Part shown: in pieces, positions 24,861-35,266 of the stretch
Numbering within the stretch: the stretch's first letter is position 1
Layout: each line of letters starts with the position of its first letter
Assembly: GCF_001425685.1 (NCBI RefSeq)
Contig: NZ_LMCY01000022.1
Coordinates: 51,659 to 109,058 of the forward strand
Length of the DNA stretch: 57,400 nt
Reading direction: 5' to 3'
Source: Massilia sp. Root335
GTDB lineage: Bacteria > Pseudomonadota > Gammaproteobacteria > Burkholderiales > Burkholderiaceae_D
The notes under the pieces: model-generated
Seen by the model: only the letters and a program-made list of their open reading frames with translations
What the model was told of the DNA's origin: nothing
Database searches by the model: none
Program-made: the position numbers and the translations under genes

Positions 24861-26702
24861 TTGGACCAGTTATTACCGTATTACGAGCAGGAGCTCGGCT
24901 TCCTGCGCCGCCACGCGCGCGAATTCTCGGAGCGCTATCCCAAGATCGCGGGCAAACTGCTGATCGGCGGCGAGGTGTGCGAAGACCCGCACATCGAGCG
25001 CATGATCGAATCGTTCGCCCTGCTGAATTCGCGCATCGCCAAGCGCCTGGACGACGATTACCCCGAATTCACCGAGGCGCTGTTCGAAGTGCTGTACCCG
25101 CACTACCTGCGCCCGTTCCCGTCCTGTTCGATCGCGCGCATGGACTTCGGCGCGGCCGCCGCGCAGCCCGGCGCCGCCACGGAAATCCCGCGCGGCACGC
25201 AGCTCGCCACGCGTCCGGTGCGCGGCGCGCCGTGCACCTTCCGCACCGCGTATCCCGTGACGGTGGCCCCGCTGGCGCTGACGCGCGCCCGCTTCGACGC
25301 CATCCTCGACGCACCGGACGCCGTCCGCCCGCCGGCGCAGGCATCGTCGTCCATCGCGATCACGCTGGCCGCCACGGGCGCCGCATCGGTCGCGGGCCTC
25401 AAGCTCGCGAGCCTGCGCGTGTTCATCGACGGCGAGCCGTCGTTCTGTGCCGCGCTGCGCGACGCCTTGTTCATGCGCGCCGTCTGCGCCTACGTGGAGG
25501 CCGACGGCAACGGCCGCTGGATACCGCTGTCCGCGCTGCCGCTGCGGCCGGCCGGCTATGGCGAGGACGAGGCGCTGATCGACTTCCCGGCCCGCTCGCA
25601 CACCGCGTACCGCCTGCTCACCGAATACTTCTGCTTCCCGGAGAAGTTCAACTTCTTCGACGTCGACCTGGCCGCCTTGACGGCCGCGCTGCCGGCGGGA
25701 AGCCGCACCGTCACGCTGCACCTGGCGCTGTCCGGCCTGCGCGCCGATTCGAACACGGCGCGCATGCTCGGCACGCTGTCCGCCACCAACCTGCTGCTGG
25801 GCTGCACGCCCGTCGTGAACCTGTTCCGCCAGCGCGGCGAACCGATCCGCCTGACCCACACGACGGACAGCTACCCGGTGCTGGCGGACGCCCGCCGCGC
25901 CTTCGCGTTCGAGGTGCAGTCCATCGACAGCGTGCGCCTCGTGCGCCAGACGCCGCAGGGCGAATCCATCGTCGAGTTCCGGCCGTTCTACTCGCTGCGC
26001 CACGGCCAGGTGCCGGACAAGAGCGGCCATTACTGGATCATGCGGCGCGATCCGCTGCTGGCCGAGAGGAGCCCCGGCTACGAGACGCAGATCTCGGTCG
26101 TCGACATAGATTTCGATCCGGCCGACGTCGAGACCGACACGCTCAGCATCGAGCTCACGTGCACCAACCGCGACCTGCCGGCCCTGTTGTCGTACGGCGT
26201 GCGCGGCGGCGACCTGTTCCTCGAGGGCGGATCGGCCGTGCAGGCGATCAGCTTCCTGCGCAAGCCGACGCCGTCGTACCGTTTCGAGCGCGGGCGCGGC
26301 GCGCACTGGCGCCTGATCTCGCACCTGTCGCTGAACCACCTGTCGCTGTCGGGCGGGGGCATCGCCGCGTTCCGCGAGATGCTGACGCTGTACGACCTGC
26401 CGCGGTCGCCGGCGTCGCAGCGCCAGATCGGCGGCGTCCTCGCCGTCGAGCACCGCGCGACGACGGCCTGGCTGGCGGGGAATCCGTTCGCCTGCATGGT
26501 GCGCGGCATCGAGGTGCGCCTGACGATCGACGAGGAAGCGTTCGTCGGCAGCGGCGTCGACGCGTTCGCCCACATCGTCGAACGCTTCCTCGGCCTGTAC
26601 GTGCATGCCAACAGCTTCACGCAACTCGTGATCATTTCGAACAAGACCGGGGGAGAGCTGCTGCGATGCACGCCACGAAGCGGCGATTTGAGCCTGCTGT
26701 AA
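24861..26702 (+). CDS. tssF: T6SS baseplate protein TssF
   Basis: A 613-residue TssF with a TTG start at 24861. The N-terminus LLPYYEQELGFLRRHAREFSERYPKIAGKL is diagnostic, as are ALFEVLYPHYLRPFPS and the C-terminal RFLGLYVHANSFTQLVI. It forms the baseplate wedge with TssG (2:1). It overlaps tssG by 37 nt. Confidence 0.96.
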   Translation: MDQLLPYYEQELGFLRRHAREFSERYPKIAGKLLIGGEVCEDPHIERMIESFALLNSRIAKRLDDDYPEFTEALFEVLYPHYLRPFPSCSIARMDFGAAAAQPGAATEIPRGTQLATRPVRGAPCTFRTAYPVTVAPLALTRARFDAILDAPDAVRPPAQASSSIAITLAATGAASVAGLKLASLRVFIDGEPSFCAALRDALFMRAVCAYVEADGNGRWIPLSALPLRPAGYGEDEALIDFPARSHTAYRLLTEYFCFPEKFNFFDVDLAALTAALPAGSRTVTLHLALSGLRADSNTARMLGTLSATNLLLGCTPVVNLFRQRGEPIRLTHTTDSYPVLADARRAFAFEVQSIDSVRLVRQTPQGESIVEFRPFYSLRHGQVPDKSGHYWIMRRDPLLAERSPGYETQISVVDIDFDPADVETDTLSIELTCTNRDLPALLSYGVRGGDLFLEGGSAVQAISFLRKPTPSYRFERGRGAHWRLISHLSLNHLSLSGGGIAAFREMLTLYDLPRSPASQRQIGGVLAVEHRATTAWLAGNPFACMVRGIEVRLTIDEEAFVGSGVDAFAHIVERFLGLYVHANSFTQLVIISNKTGGELLRCTPRSGDLSLL

Positions 26703-27745
26703 TCGAGCGGCTGTTCGCGCAGCCGTACCGCTTCCAGTATTTCCAGGCCGTGCGCATGATCGAGCTGTGGCTGCTGCGCCGCGGCATGCCGGAAGACGGA
26801 CTGCTGCCGAACTTCCTGCGCTTTTCGAATTCCACCTCGCTCGCCTTCCCGGCCAGCGAGATCGAGTCGCTGCAGCCGGAACCGCGCGCCGTCGCACCCG
26901 GCAGCGCCGCACTGGCCGCCGCGCTGCACGCGCGCGAGCTGCGCTACATCCGCCTGACGCCGACGTTCATGGGCCTGCTGGGCTCGAGCGGCGCGCTGCC
27001 GGCCCATTACACGGAACGCGTCGCGGCGCAGCAGGTCGCCGAACGGGACGACGGCCCGCGCGCCTTCCTCGACACTTTTTCGAACCGCACGCTGGCGCTG
27101 TTCTACGAGGCCTGGCGCAAATACCGCCTGGAGCTGAAATACGGCGGCCGCAAGGACGGCTTCCTGCCGCTGCTGCTGTCCCTCGCCGGCATGGGGCATG
27201 CGTCGCTGCGGCGGCGCCTGTCCGATCACGGCGACGGCGTGCTGGACGAATCCGTGGCGTACTTCGCGACGGCCATGCGCCAGCGGCCCGCGTCCAGCGT
27301 GCAGATCGCGCGCGTGCTGTCCGAGTACTTCGGCCAGGACGTGCGCGCCGAACAGTTCGTCGGCCGCTGGTACGACGTCCCGGCCGCCCAGCAGACGGCG
27401 CTCGGCATGGGCAACGCCACCCTGGGCGCGGGCGCCATGGCGGGCATGCGCGTGTGGCAGCGCGACCTGCGCCTGCGGCTCGTGATCGGCCCGCTGGACC
27501 TGAAGTCGTACGAAGACTTCCTGCCGGGCGGCAGCGCGGCGCGCGCGCTGGCGAACATGGTCACCATGTTCACCGGCCTGTCGCTCGAATACGAAGTGCG
27601 GCTCGTGCTGCGCGCCGCGGACGTGCGCGGCGTCGCGCTGTCGGGCGACCGCGCCGGCGCTCGTCTGGGCTGGGACGGCTTCCTCGTCGACGGCCCGCAA
27701 ACGGCCGACCGCGCCGACGTGAACTATGAAATCCACGCCGCCTGA
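26666..27745 (+). CDS. tssG: T6SS baseplate protein TssG
   Basis: A 359-residue TssG. The start ATG 26666 lies inside the tssF 3' end, preceded by a GGGGGAGAG site, and gives FAQPYRFQYFQAVRMIEL, the usual N-terminal block; TLALFYEAWRKYR, RPASSVQIARVLSEYFG and FLPGGSAARAL also match the family. The frame is open far upstream of this start but only as a shadow of tssF. Confidence 0.95.
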   Translation: MHATKRRFEPAVIERLFAQPYRFQYFQAVRMIELWLLRRGMPEDGLLPNFLRFSNSTSLAFPASEIESLQPEPRAVAPGSAALAAALHARELRYIRLTPTFMGLLGSSGALPAHYTERVAAQQVAERDDGPRAFLDTFSNRTLALFYEAWRKYRLELKYGGRKDGFLPLLLSLAGMGHASLRRRLSDHGDGVLDESVAYFATAMRQRPASSVQIARVLSEYFGQDVRAEQFVGRWYDVPAAQQTALGMGNATLGAGAMAGMRVWQRDLRLRLVIGPLDLKSYEDFLPGGSAARALANMVTMFTGLSLEYEVRLVLRAADVRGVALSGDRAGARLGWDGFLVDGPQTADRADVNYEIHAA

Positions 27746-27775
27746 ACGAGGCGGTTCCACTACTGAGGAGACTCG

Positions 27776-30391
27776 ATGAGCATCAACCTGAAAACCCTGA
27801 TCGGCAAACTGGACGACACCTGCCGCGCGGCCGCCACGCGGGCGGCCGGCCTGTGCGTGTCGCTCGGCCAGTACGAGGTCGACATCGAGCACCTGTTGCT
27901 GGCGCTGCTCGAGCAGCCGGCCTGCGACCTGGCCGTCATCGCGCGCCGCTCGCGCGTCTCGATCGAACGGCTCGAGGCCGACCTGCGGGCGGAAGTGGCC
28001 GGCTTCAAGAGCGGCAACACGCGCACGCCCGTGTTTTCCGAGCGCCTGCCGAAGCTGTTCGAGCACGCGTGGCTGATCGCGTCCCTCGACCTGCGCGCGG
28101 GACGCCAGGCCAGCATCCGCAGCGGCCACCTGCTGCAGGCGCTGCTGAATTCTCCCGAGCTGTCGCAGCTGGCGCACCGCGTGTCGCCGTTGTTCGCGGA
28201 ATTCGACCTGGACCGCATCAAGCACCACTTCGACGACGTCACGGCCGGCTCCGACGAAGATCCCGCCGTGGCGCCGGTGGCGGCGCAAGGGCAGGACCAG
28301 GGCGCCGACCCGCTGGGCGGGCTGCGGCGCGAGAAAGGTTCGAAAACGCCCGCGCTGGACCAGTTCACGACCAATCTCACGCAGCGCGCGCGCGACGGCA
28401 ACGTGGACCCCGTGATCGGGCGCGATTTCGAAATCCGCCAGCTAATCGACATCCTCATGCGCCGGCGCCAGAACAACCCGATCCTGACGGGCGAGGCGGG
28501 CGTCGGCAAGACGGCCGTCGTCGAGGGCCTCGCGCTGCGCGTGGCGACGGGCGACGTGCCCGAGGTGTTGCGCGGCGTGGAGATCCACGTGCTGGACCTG
28601 GGCCTGCTGCAGGCCGGCGCCAGCGTCAAGGGCGAGTTCGAGAACCGCCTCAAGAACACGATCGACGAAGTCAAGAAAAGCCCGCACCCCATCATCCTGT
28701 TCATCGACGAGGCGCACACGATGATCGGCGCCGGCGGCCAGGCGGGCCAGAACGACGCCGCCAACCTGCTCAAGCCCGCGCTGGCGCGGGGCGAGCTGCG
28801 CACGATCGCGGCCACGACGTGGAGCGAATATAAAAAATATTTCGAGAAGGACCCGGCGCTGGCGCGCCGCTTCCAGGTCGTGAAGGTCGAGGAGCCGAGC
28901 GAGGAACTCGCGTGCGCCATGCTGCGCGGGATGGCGCCGCTGATGGAAAAGCACTTCAACGTGCGCATCCACGACGAGGCGATCACGGACGCCGTGCGCC
29001 TGTCGCACCGCTACATCAGCGGACGCCAGCTCCCGGACAAGGCCATCGGCGTGCTGGACACCGCGTGCGCCAAGGTCGCGCTGGGCCGCGACGCGGCGCC
29101 GGCCCGCATCGAAGACCTCACGCGCAGCCTGGAACGCATCGGCGCCGAACGCGCGGCGCTCGAGCGCGAGCGCGACGCCGGGGAGGGTGCGCACGATGCG
29201 CGTCTGGCCGAACTGGCGTCCCTGCGCGGCGCGTTCGAGGACGAGTTGGCGACCCTGCGCGCGCGCTGGGACCGGGAGCGCGACCTCGTGCAGCGCATCC
29301 GCGATGCCGCCGACGCCCGCGCGTTGCGTGACGAACTGCGTTCCCTGCAGGGCGAAACGCCGCTCGTGCCGCTGCAGGTGGACGGCCACGTCGTCGCCGG
29401 CATCGTCGCCGGCTGGACCGGCATCCCGCTCGGCAAGATGGTCAAGGACGAGATCCGCACGGTGCTGAACCTGAAGGACTTGCTGGAGCAGCGCGTGCTG
29501 GGCCAGCCGCATGCGATCGAGGCGGTCGCGCAGCGCGTGCGCACGGCGCGCGCGAACCTGGACGACCCGAACAAGCCGCAGGGCGTGTTCCTGTTCGTGG
29601 GCCCGTCCGGCGTCGGCAAGACCGAGACGGCGCTGGCGCTGGCCGACGTGCTGTACGGCGGCGAACGCAAGCTCGTCACCATCAACATGAGCGAATACCA
29701 GGAGGCGCACAGCGTCTCCGGCCTGAAAGGCTCGCCGCCGGGCTATGTGGGCTATGGCGAAGGCGGCGTGCTGACGGAAGCCGTGCGGCGCAACCCGTAC
29801 AGCGTGGTGCTGCTGGACGAGGTGGAAAAGGCGCACCCGGACGTGCTGGAGCTGTTCTTCCAGGTGTTCGACAAGGGCGCGCTGGACGACGCGGAAGGCC
29901 GCGAAGTCGACTTCCGCAACACCATCATCATCCTCACGTCGAACGTGGCATCCAGCACGCTGATGCAGGCCTGCCTGAACAAGGCGCCCGAGGAACTGCC
30001 GGCGCCGGACGAGCTGGAAGCGCTGATCCGGCCGGCGTTGACGAAGCAGTTCAAGCCGGCGTTCCTGGGCCGGTTGAAGGTCGTGCCGTTCTATCCGATC
30101 CCGGACGATGTGCTCGTCGGGATCATCGAACTGAAACTGGAGCGCATCGGCCAGCGCGTGGCCGCGAACCACAAGGCGGCGTTCGCGTACGACGAGTCGC
30201 TCGTGGACGCCGTGCTGGCCCGCTGCACGGAAGTCGATTCCGGCGCGCGCAACGTCGACAACATCCTCAACGGCACCTTGCTGCCGCAGGTCGCCGAGGC
30301 CGTGCTGGCGCGGATGGCGGACGGCGCGGCCATCGGGCGCATCGCGGTGGGGGCGGGCGACAGCGGCGATTTCACCTACGCGATCGACTGA
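27776..30391 (+). CDS. tssH: T6SS sheath-recycling ATPase TssH (ClpV)
   Basis: An 871-residue ClpB-like AAA+ ATPase. The N-domain (1-150) binds TssC. The first ATPase domain has Walker A GEAGVGKT at 239 and Walker B IILFIDEAHT. A shortened middle coiled-coil region (about 450-540) follows, and the second ATPase domain has Walker A GPSGVGKT at 609 and SVVLLDEVEKAHPDV. It disassembles contracted sheaths so subunits can be reused. It closes the plus-strand T6SS operon; no terminator is evident directly after it. Confidence 0.96.
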   Translation: MSINLKTLIGKLDDTCRAAATRAAGLCVSLGQYEVDIEHLLLALLEQPACDLAVIARRSRVSIERLEADLRAEVAGFKSGNTRTPVFSERLPKLFEHAWLIASLDLRAGRQASIRSGHLLQALLNSPELSQLAHRVSPLFAEFDLDRIKHHFDDVTAGSDEDPAVAPVAAQGQDQGADPLGGLRREKGSKTPALDQFTTNLTQRARDGNVDPVIGRDFEIRQLIDILMRRRQNNPILTGEAGVGKTAVVEGLALRVATGDVPEVLRGVEIHVLDLGLLQAGASVKGEFENRLKNTIDEVKKSPHPIILFIDEAHTMIGAGGQAGQNDAANLLKPALARGELRTIAATTWSEYKKYFEKDPALARRFQVVKVEEPSEELACAMLRGMAPLMEKHFNVRIHDEAITDAVRLSHRYISGRQLPDKAIGVLDTACAKVALGRDAAPARIEDLTRSLERIGAERAALERERDAGEGAHDARLAELASLRGAFEDELATLRARWDRERDLVQRIRDAADARALRDELRSLQGETPLVPLQVDGHVVAGIVAGWTGIPLGKMVKDEIRTVLNLKDLLEQRVLGQPHAIEAVAQRVRTARANLDDPNKPQGVFLFVGPSGVGKTETALALADVLYGGERKLVTINMSEYQEAHSVSGLKGSPPGYVGYGEGGVLTEAVRRNPYSVVLLDEVEKAHPDVLELFFQVFDKGALDDAEGREVDFRNTIIILTSNVASSTLMQACLNKAPEELPAPDELEALIRPALTKQFKPAFLGRLKVVPFYPIPDDVLVGIIELKLERIGQRVAANHKAAFAYDESLVDAVLARCTEVDSGARNVDNILNGTLLPQVAEAVLARMADGAAIGRIAVGAGDSGDFTYAID

Positions 30392-30769
30392 GTTCACCGC
30401 CACCGGCGCGACCCGCACGACCGTTTGATTGTATTGGATATATATCGGATCAATACCTGTCGACGACGTGCGGGACCGCACCGAATGGATGAATTGCGGA
30501 AGAAAACGTAGACACGGCCGCAACAATGTCCTAGTATTTGATATCGATAACGAAAACAGGCCGGTCAGGCCCGCCGCGGAGCGTCCGCGGCGCGGGACGC
30601 GCATCCACCGTGCGTCTTTTTGCGTTGTTTCGCACGTCATGCAACAAGCATCACAGAGGCCCGGGTATGTCGCCACAGGGCATTTTTTTTACGCGCCAGG
30701 GTATTTTATATACAAGAAACAAGCCGGAGCAGAACCGGCACCTTTGCAGTGCAACGAGGAGGAGACAAG
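30392..30769. promoter_or_regulatory. Region between tssH and the polysaccharide lyase gene
   Basis: 378 bases with no gene, clearly more AT-rich than the flanks. It contains an inverted repeat GTATTG/CAATAC (30431-30436 and 30451-30456) around a 10-bp palindrome GATATATATC (30437-30446), and a run of T with TATATAC (30697-30712) near the lyase start. It must hold the lyase promoter and is the left junction of the carbohydrate block inside the T6SS cluster. No direct repeat or integrase trace was seen. Confidence 0.55.
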
Positions 30770-33700
30770 ATGAGAATATTAGGATTGGACGGTCCGTTCA
30801 GGCGGATAGCCCACATCGTCGTCGCGGCGGGCGCCGTCGCGGCACTGGGTACGTTGCCGGTGCGCGTCGCCCGGGCGGCGGACGCGATCCAGACGTTGGC
30901 CACGAGTTACCAGCCGACGATCAACGAGACGATCGACGCGAGCGGCTTCAAGCATCCCGGCGTCGGCCTGACCAAGGATGTGCTGGAGAATGTGCGCACC
31001 CAGGTGCGCGCGCAACAGGAACCGTGGAACACGTACTTCAACAATATGGTGCTTTCCGGCTCAGCGTCGACCACCCCGTCGATCAAGAACCTCAACGGGG
31101 CCGATCCTTCCAAGCCGCGCTACTACGGCTTGAACAGCCAGGGCGTGGAGGGCGGGTTCATCGCCGACGCGCTGACGGCCTATACGCAGGCCATCCTCTA
31201 TTACATCACGGGCAACGAGACCTACCGTGCCAACGCGATGCGGATCATCCGCCTGTACGAGCAGATGGACCCGAGCCAGTTCGCGTACTACACGGACGCG
31301 CACATCCACACCGGCATTCCGCTGCAGCGGATGGTGGGCGCGGCGGAGATCCTGCGCTACACCAGCTACCAGACGTCCGCGCTGGCGTGGACGGATGACG
31401 ACACGAACCTTTTCTGGAACAACTTCGTCCTGCCGACGATCGACATCGACGACAGCTGCAACTGCCGCTTCATGAACCAGCACCTGTACACGACGATCGG
31501 CGCCATGTCGGGGTACATCTTCGCCGGCGACCGGCCCAACTACAACAAGACGGTCGAGTGGTTCACGGTGAACAAGGACGCGGTCGACCAGGGCCAGAAC
31601 GGCGCCATCAAGGCGCTGTTCCGCATGGTGACCAGGAACGACGACACGGGCGAGGACGTGACGCCCGGCGTGCAGCACGTCGAGATGGGGCGCGACCAGG
31701 CGCACGGCGCGGGCGACCTCACGAACGCCGCGATCCTCGCGCGCCTCATGATGGCGCAGGACACGAAGGTCGACCCGGTCGAAGGCACGGCGTCCACGGC
31801 GCCGGACGCCGTCGGGCCGTACGAATTCCTGGGCGACCGCATCTTCACGGCGACGGAGCTGTGGAGCAAGTACATGCTGGGCTACGAGATTCCCTGGGTG
31901 CCCACCGCGTCGCACACGGACGCCGACGGCAACCCGACCGTCGTGTACCACGGCCTGTCCGGCTACTACCGCGGGCGCATCGGCCAGAACACCTGGGAAA
32001 CGTTTTACTATTACCAGTACAACCGCGGCGTGAACATGGAACAGGCCGCGCCCAATTTCACGCGCTTCTTCTCCAGCCGCACGGGCTATAACTGGGCCGG
32101 CGGCGATGGCGGCGGCGACTTCTGGCTGTTCATCCCCGCTGCCGCGGCGAGCGAGGGCAGCAAGTACCTGGCGAAGGTGCCCACCGGATCGTATCGCGAA
32201 GTCGAACTGCACTTCACGCCGCTCGACGCCAATTCCGTCGTCATGACGGACGCGACCGCGACCTACATCCACACCACGGCGACCGAGGCGGGCAGCAATT
32301 TCGTCGTCTTCGGTTATGGCGACGGCACCAGCAGCCTGGCCTTCAAGATCCGCACGAACGGCATCGCCACCATGGAGACCCTCGGGACGACGATCCAGCT
32401 GCCGAACACCAACGGCCAATGGATGTATGTGAATCACGCCGGATCGCTGGATGACTTCATGCACGCCACGATCAAGGGCGCCGGCACGACGGTGGACCTC
32501 GACCACATCAACGTCAACGGCAGCAGCCTCAGCCTGCCTGCGTTCACCGCCGGGAACGCCGACCAGACCGACTACACGTATGCCGGCGCCGGCCAGGCCG
32601 TCGCCACCACCTTCGCGGCCACGGATTCGAGCCCGACGGCGACGTTGACCTACCAGATCGACCACCTGCCGCCCGGCGCCACCTTCAACGCCAGCACCGG
32701 CGCGTTCTCGTGGTCGCCCAGCCAGGCCGGCACCTATACGTTCGTGGTCCAGGCCAGCGACGGCACGACCGTGGCAAGCAAGCGCTACAGCGTGGTCGTG
32801 GGCGCCGACCGCCAGGCGACGGTCGATACCGTCACGGCGACGTATGACGCGACCAGGCCGTACGTCACCTCGACCCTGGCGACGTACCAGGCCGCGTACA
32901 ACGACATGCGGAGCGTGATCGCGAGCGCGACCGACGACGTGTACTTCCAGAAGCTGGCCACGCTGAGGACGGCCACGGCCGGCCTGCAACTGCTGACGCC
33001 GGTGATCTACGACGGCAGCCTGGATTACACCAACATGCTCGTCGCCTCCACCTTCAACACGTCGGTGGCGGCGGCGCTGGACAACAATACCAGCAGCTTC
33101 GTGTATTTCGGCTGGGCGCAGAACCTGACCCACACCCTGGACTTCGGTCCCAGCTTCAAGATCGCCGCATCGGCCTTCGGCCTGCAGGTGCGCAACAGCT
33201 TCCCCGAGCGTATCGGCGGCACGACGGTCTACGGCTCCAACGACAACATCAACTGGACCCGCCTCACGCCGGGCCTGACCACCGTCACGGAAGACATGCA
33301 GACCCTGCCGGTCTCGGATGATCTGCGGAACCAGCGCTTCCGCTTCATCAGGATCGCGATGATCGAGCCGTCGAGCACCATGCTGGAGCTGAGCGAGTTC
33401 CACATCTTCGGCACGCGCTACGAGACCGTCAACCAGATCGCGTCCTTGGGCTTGAGCTCGGACCAGGCGCTTAAAAGCCGCATCGTCCCCGGGAACACGG
33501 TGAAGCTCAAGTTCGTGTCGACCGCGCCGATCAACAACGTCGCCGTCACCATCCAGGGCCAGCCCGCGACGGTGACCACGACGGACAACGTGAACTGGAC
33601 CGCGACCTGGGTCGCCACCGCCACGGCCGGATACGGCAAGGTCGGCTTCCTGCTGAACTACAAGACCGCCGCGGGCGTCGACGCCGAACCGACCTTCATG

Positions 33701-35254
33701 ACGACGGACGCCAGCACGCTGACCCTGGCCGACCAGACCGGCCTGATCGACAACGTCACGACGATTGCCAGCGTGACGGATTCCTACGGCCGCAACGCCG
33801 CCGACGCGATTTCGACGGCCAACCTGCTGTTCGACAGTAACATCAACTCGGCCACCGACTACCGTCTCAACGGCAGCGGCGCCGGCAGCTGGGTCGAGTT
33901 CGACTTCCGTGGCGGCGGCAGCGTCGTCCTGTCGCGTGTCGAGGTGCTCGCCCGCCAGGACCAGGTCGGCCGCATCAACGGCGTCGTGGTGCAGGGATCG
34001 AACGACAACACGAACTGGGTCACGCTCACCAACGCGGCGGGCAATAACGCCGACTGGCAGACGTTGACGGCCAACAGTGCCACGCCGTATCGCTACCTGC
34101 GGGTCATCAACGGCAACGCCTGGTACGGCAATATGTCCGAGCTGCGCCTGTACGGTGTCTACAAGTCGTCCGCGCAGATCGCGTCGGCGTCGCTGACGTC
34201 CACCCAATCGCTCAGCCCGGCAAGTGTGCTGAACAAGCGTGTCGTCGCCGGCAACTCGGTGACGCTGAAGTTCACGGCCAAGGCGGCCATCGGCAACGTC
34301 ACGGCCACGATCCAGGGCCAGGCGGCGGCCGTCGCCACGACGGACAACGTCAACTTCACGGCCACCACGACCTTGCCGCAAGGCGTGGCGCCGGGCAAGG
34401 TGGCGTTCGCCGTCAACTACACGTTGGCGGACGGGTCGGCGGGCTTCCCGGCCACGGCCACGACGGACGGCAGCGGGGCCTACGTGGTGGATGAATCGGA
34501 CCTGATCCGCAACGTCTCGACCGTCGCGACCCTGATCGATTCGACCTACAACCGCAGCGCGGCGGCGACCAAGGCGAACGTCGACGCTCTGTTCGACAGC
34601 AATATCTTCTCCGCCTCCGACTTCCGCATCGGCACCAACAACAGCGGCACGGGCAGCTACATCATCTTCGACTTCAAGTCCGGCAACCAGGTCAGCCTGG
34701 CGAGCGTCGAACTGCTGGCGCGCCAGGACCAGGTCGGCCGCGCGAAATACACGGTGTTCCAGGGTTCCAACGACGGCACGACGTGGGCCGATATCACGGC
34801 CACCGCCGGCGCGGTGCAGGACTGGCAGACGCTTGCGATGAAGAGTACCGCACCGTATCGCTACATCCGCATCTACAACTTCTCCAACTGGGTCGGCAAC
34901 CTGGCCGAAGTGCGCCTGCACGGCGCGCTCAGCGGTCCGGCCGACCTGGGCGCGAGCGTGCACATGACGCAGCAGGGCGCGACCCTGAACCGTGCGACCG
35001 GCAAGTATGTCGGCGCCGTCACGATCGCGAACACGAGCGGGGCGACGTTGAGCGGCCGCCTGGCGCTCAAGCTGAACAACCTGGCCAGCGGCCTCGTGCT
35101 CGACAACGCGACGGGCACGGATGGCGGCGCGCCGTATGTCAGCCTGGCCGATCCGCTCGCGGCCGGCGCGTCGGTCACCGTGAACCTGACGTTTTCGAAT
35201 CCCGGCCGCGTCCCGGTCAGCTACACGCCGCAGCTGTTGCGCGCCCAGTTCTAA
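30770..35254 (+). CDS. Large secreted polysaccharide lyase (alginate-lyase-like) with Ig and F5/8 type C repeats
   Basis: 1494 residues. ATG 30770 has a strong GAGGAGG site (30757-30763); a longer frame from 30620 is unlikely. Signal peptide to about ARAAD. Residues about 40-430 form an alginate-lyase-like (alpha/alpha) barrel with NQHLYTTIGAM and EMGRDQAHGAGDL (around 305-318). Then a CBM-like part (about 460-590), a putative Ig domain (PPGATFNASTGAFSWSP), a helical linker, one F5/8C (discoidin) domain (about 747-884), two tandem Ig + F5/8C units (about 887-1132 and 1133-1386) and a C-terminal Ig-like domain. The two units share a 21-nt identical stretch (33953-33973 and 34721-34741). The substrate is probably an acidic polysaccharide; the exact PL family is unresolved. 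Confidence 0.85.
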   Translation: MRILGLDGPFRRIAHIVVAAGAVAALGTLPVRVARAADAIQTLATSYQPTINETIDASGFKHPGVGLTKDVLENVRTQVRAQQEPWNTYFNNMVLSGSASTTPSIKNLNGADPSKPRYYGLNSQGVEGGFIADALTAYTQAILYYITGNETYRANAMRIIRLYEQMDPSQFAYYTDAHIHTGIPLQRMVGAAEILRYTSYQTSALAWTDDDTNLFWNNFVLPTIDIDDSCNCRFMNQHLYTTIGAMSGYIFAGDRPNYNKTVEWFTVNKDAVDQGQNGAIKALFRMVTRNDDTGEDVTPGVQHVEMGRDQAHGAGDLTNAAILARLMMAQDTKVDPVEGTASTAPDAVGPYEFLGDRIFTATELWSKYMLGYEIPWVPTASHTDADGNPTVVYHGLSGYYRGRIGQNTWETFYYYQYNRGVNMEQAAPNFTRFFSSRTGYNWAGGDGGGDFWLFIPAAAASEGSKYLAKVPTGSYREVELHFTPLDANSVVMTDATATYIHTTATEAGSNFVVFGYGDGTSSLAFKIRTNGIATMETLGTTIQLPNTNGQWMYVNHAGSLDDFMHATIKGAGTTVDLDHINVNGSSLSLPAFTAGNADQTDYTYAGAGQAVATTFAATDSSPTATLTYQIDHLPPGATFNASTGAFSWSPSQAGTYTFVVQASDGTTVASKRYSVVVGADRQATVDTVTATYDATRPYVTSTLATYQAAYNDMRSVIASATDDVYFQKLATLRTATAGLQLLTPVIYDGSLDYTNMLVASTFNTSVAAALDNNTSSFVYFGWAQNLTHTLDFGPSFKIAASAFGLQVRNSFPERIGGTTVYGSNDNINWTRLTPGLTTVTEDMQTLPVSDDLRNQRFRFIRIAMIEPSSTMLELSEFHIFGTRYETVNQIASLGLSSDQALKSRIVPGNTVKLKFVSTAPINNVAVTIQGQPATVTTTDNVNWTATWVATATAGYGKVGFLLNYKTAAGVDAEPTFMTTDASTLTLADQTGLIDNVTTIASVTDSYGRNAADAISTANLLFDSNINSATDYRLNGSGAGSWVEFDFRGGGSVVLSRVEVLARQDQVGRINGVVVQGSNDNTNWVTLTNAAGNNADWQTLTANSATPYRYLRVINGNAWYGNMSELRLYGVYKSSAQIASASLTSTQSLSPASVLNKRVVAGNSVTLKFTAKAAIGNVTATIQGQAAAVATTDNVNFTATTTLPQGVAPGKVAFAVNYTLADGSAGFPATATTDGSGAYVVDESDLIRNVSTVATLIDSTYNRSAAATKANVDALFDSNIFSASDFRIGTNNSGTGSYIIFDFKSGNQVSLASVELLARQDQVGRAKYTVFQGSNDGTTWADITATAGAVQDWQTLAMKSTAPYRYIRIYNFSNWVGNLAEVRLHGALSGPADLGASVHMTQQGATLNRATGKYVGAVTIANTSGATLSGRLALKLNNLASGLVLDNATGTDGGAPYVSLADPLAAGASVTVNLTFSNPGRVPVSYTPQLLRAQF

Positions 35255-35266
35255 GGACACTCCATC

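Noticed and set aside
24977..26665. Upstream extension of the tssG frame through tssF
   Set aside because: It is an Arg/Pro/Ala-rich shadow of tssF; tssG homology begins at ATG 26666.
33953..34741. Repeated 21-nt stretch in the lyase gene as a mobile or CRISPR-like repeat
   Set aside because: It encodes the same conserved segment in two F5/8C domains, so it reflects domain duplication.
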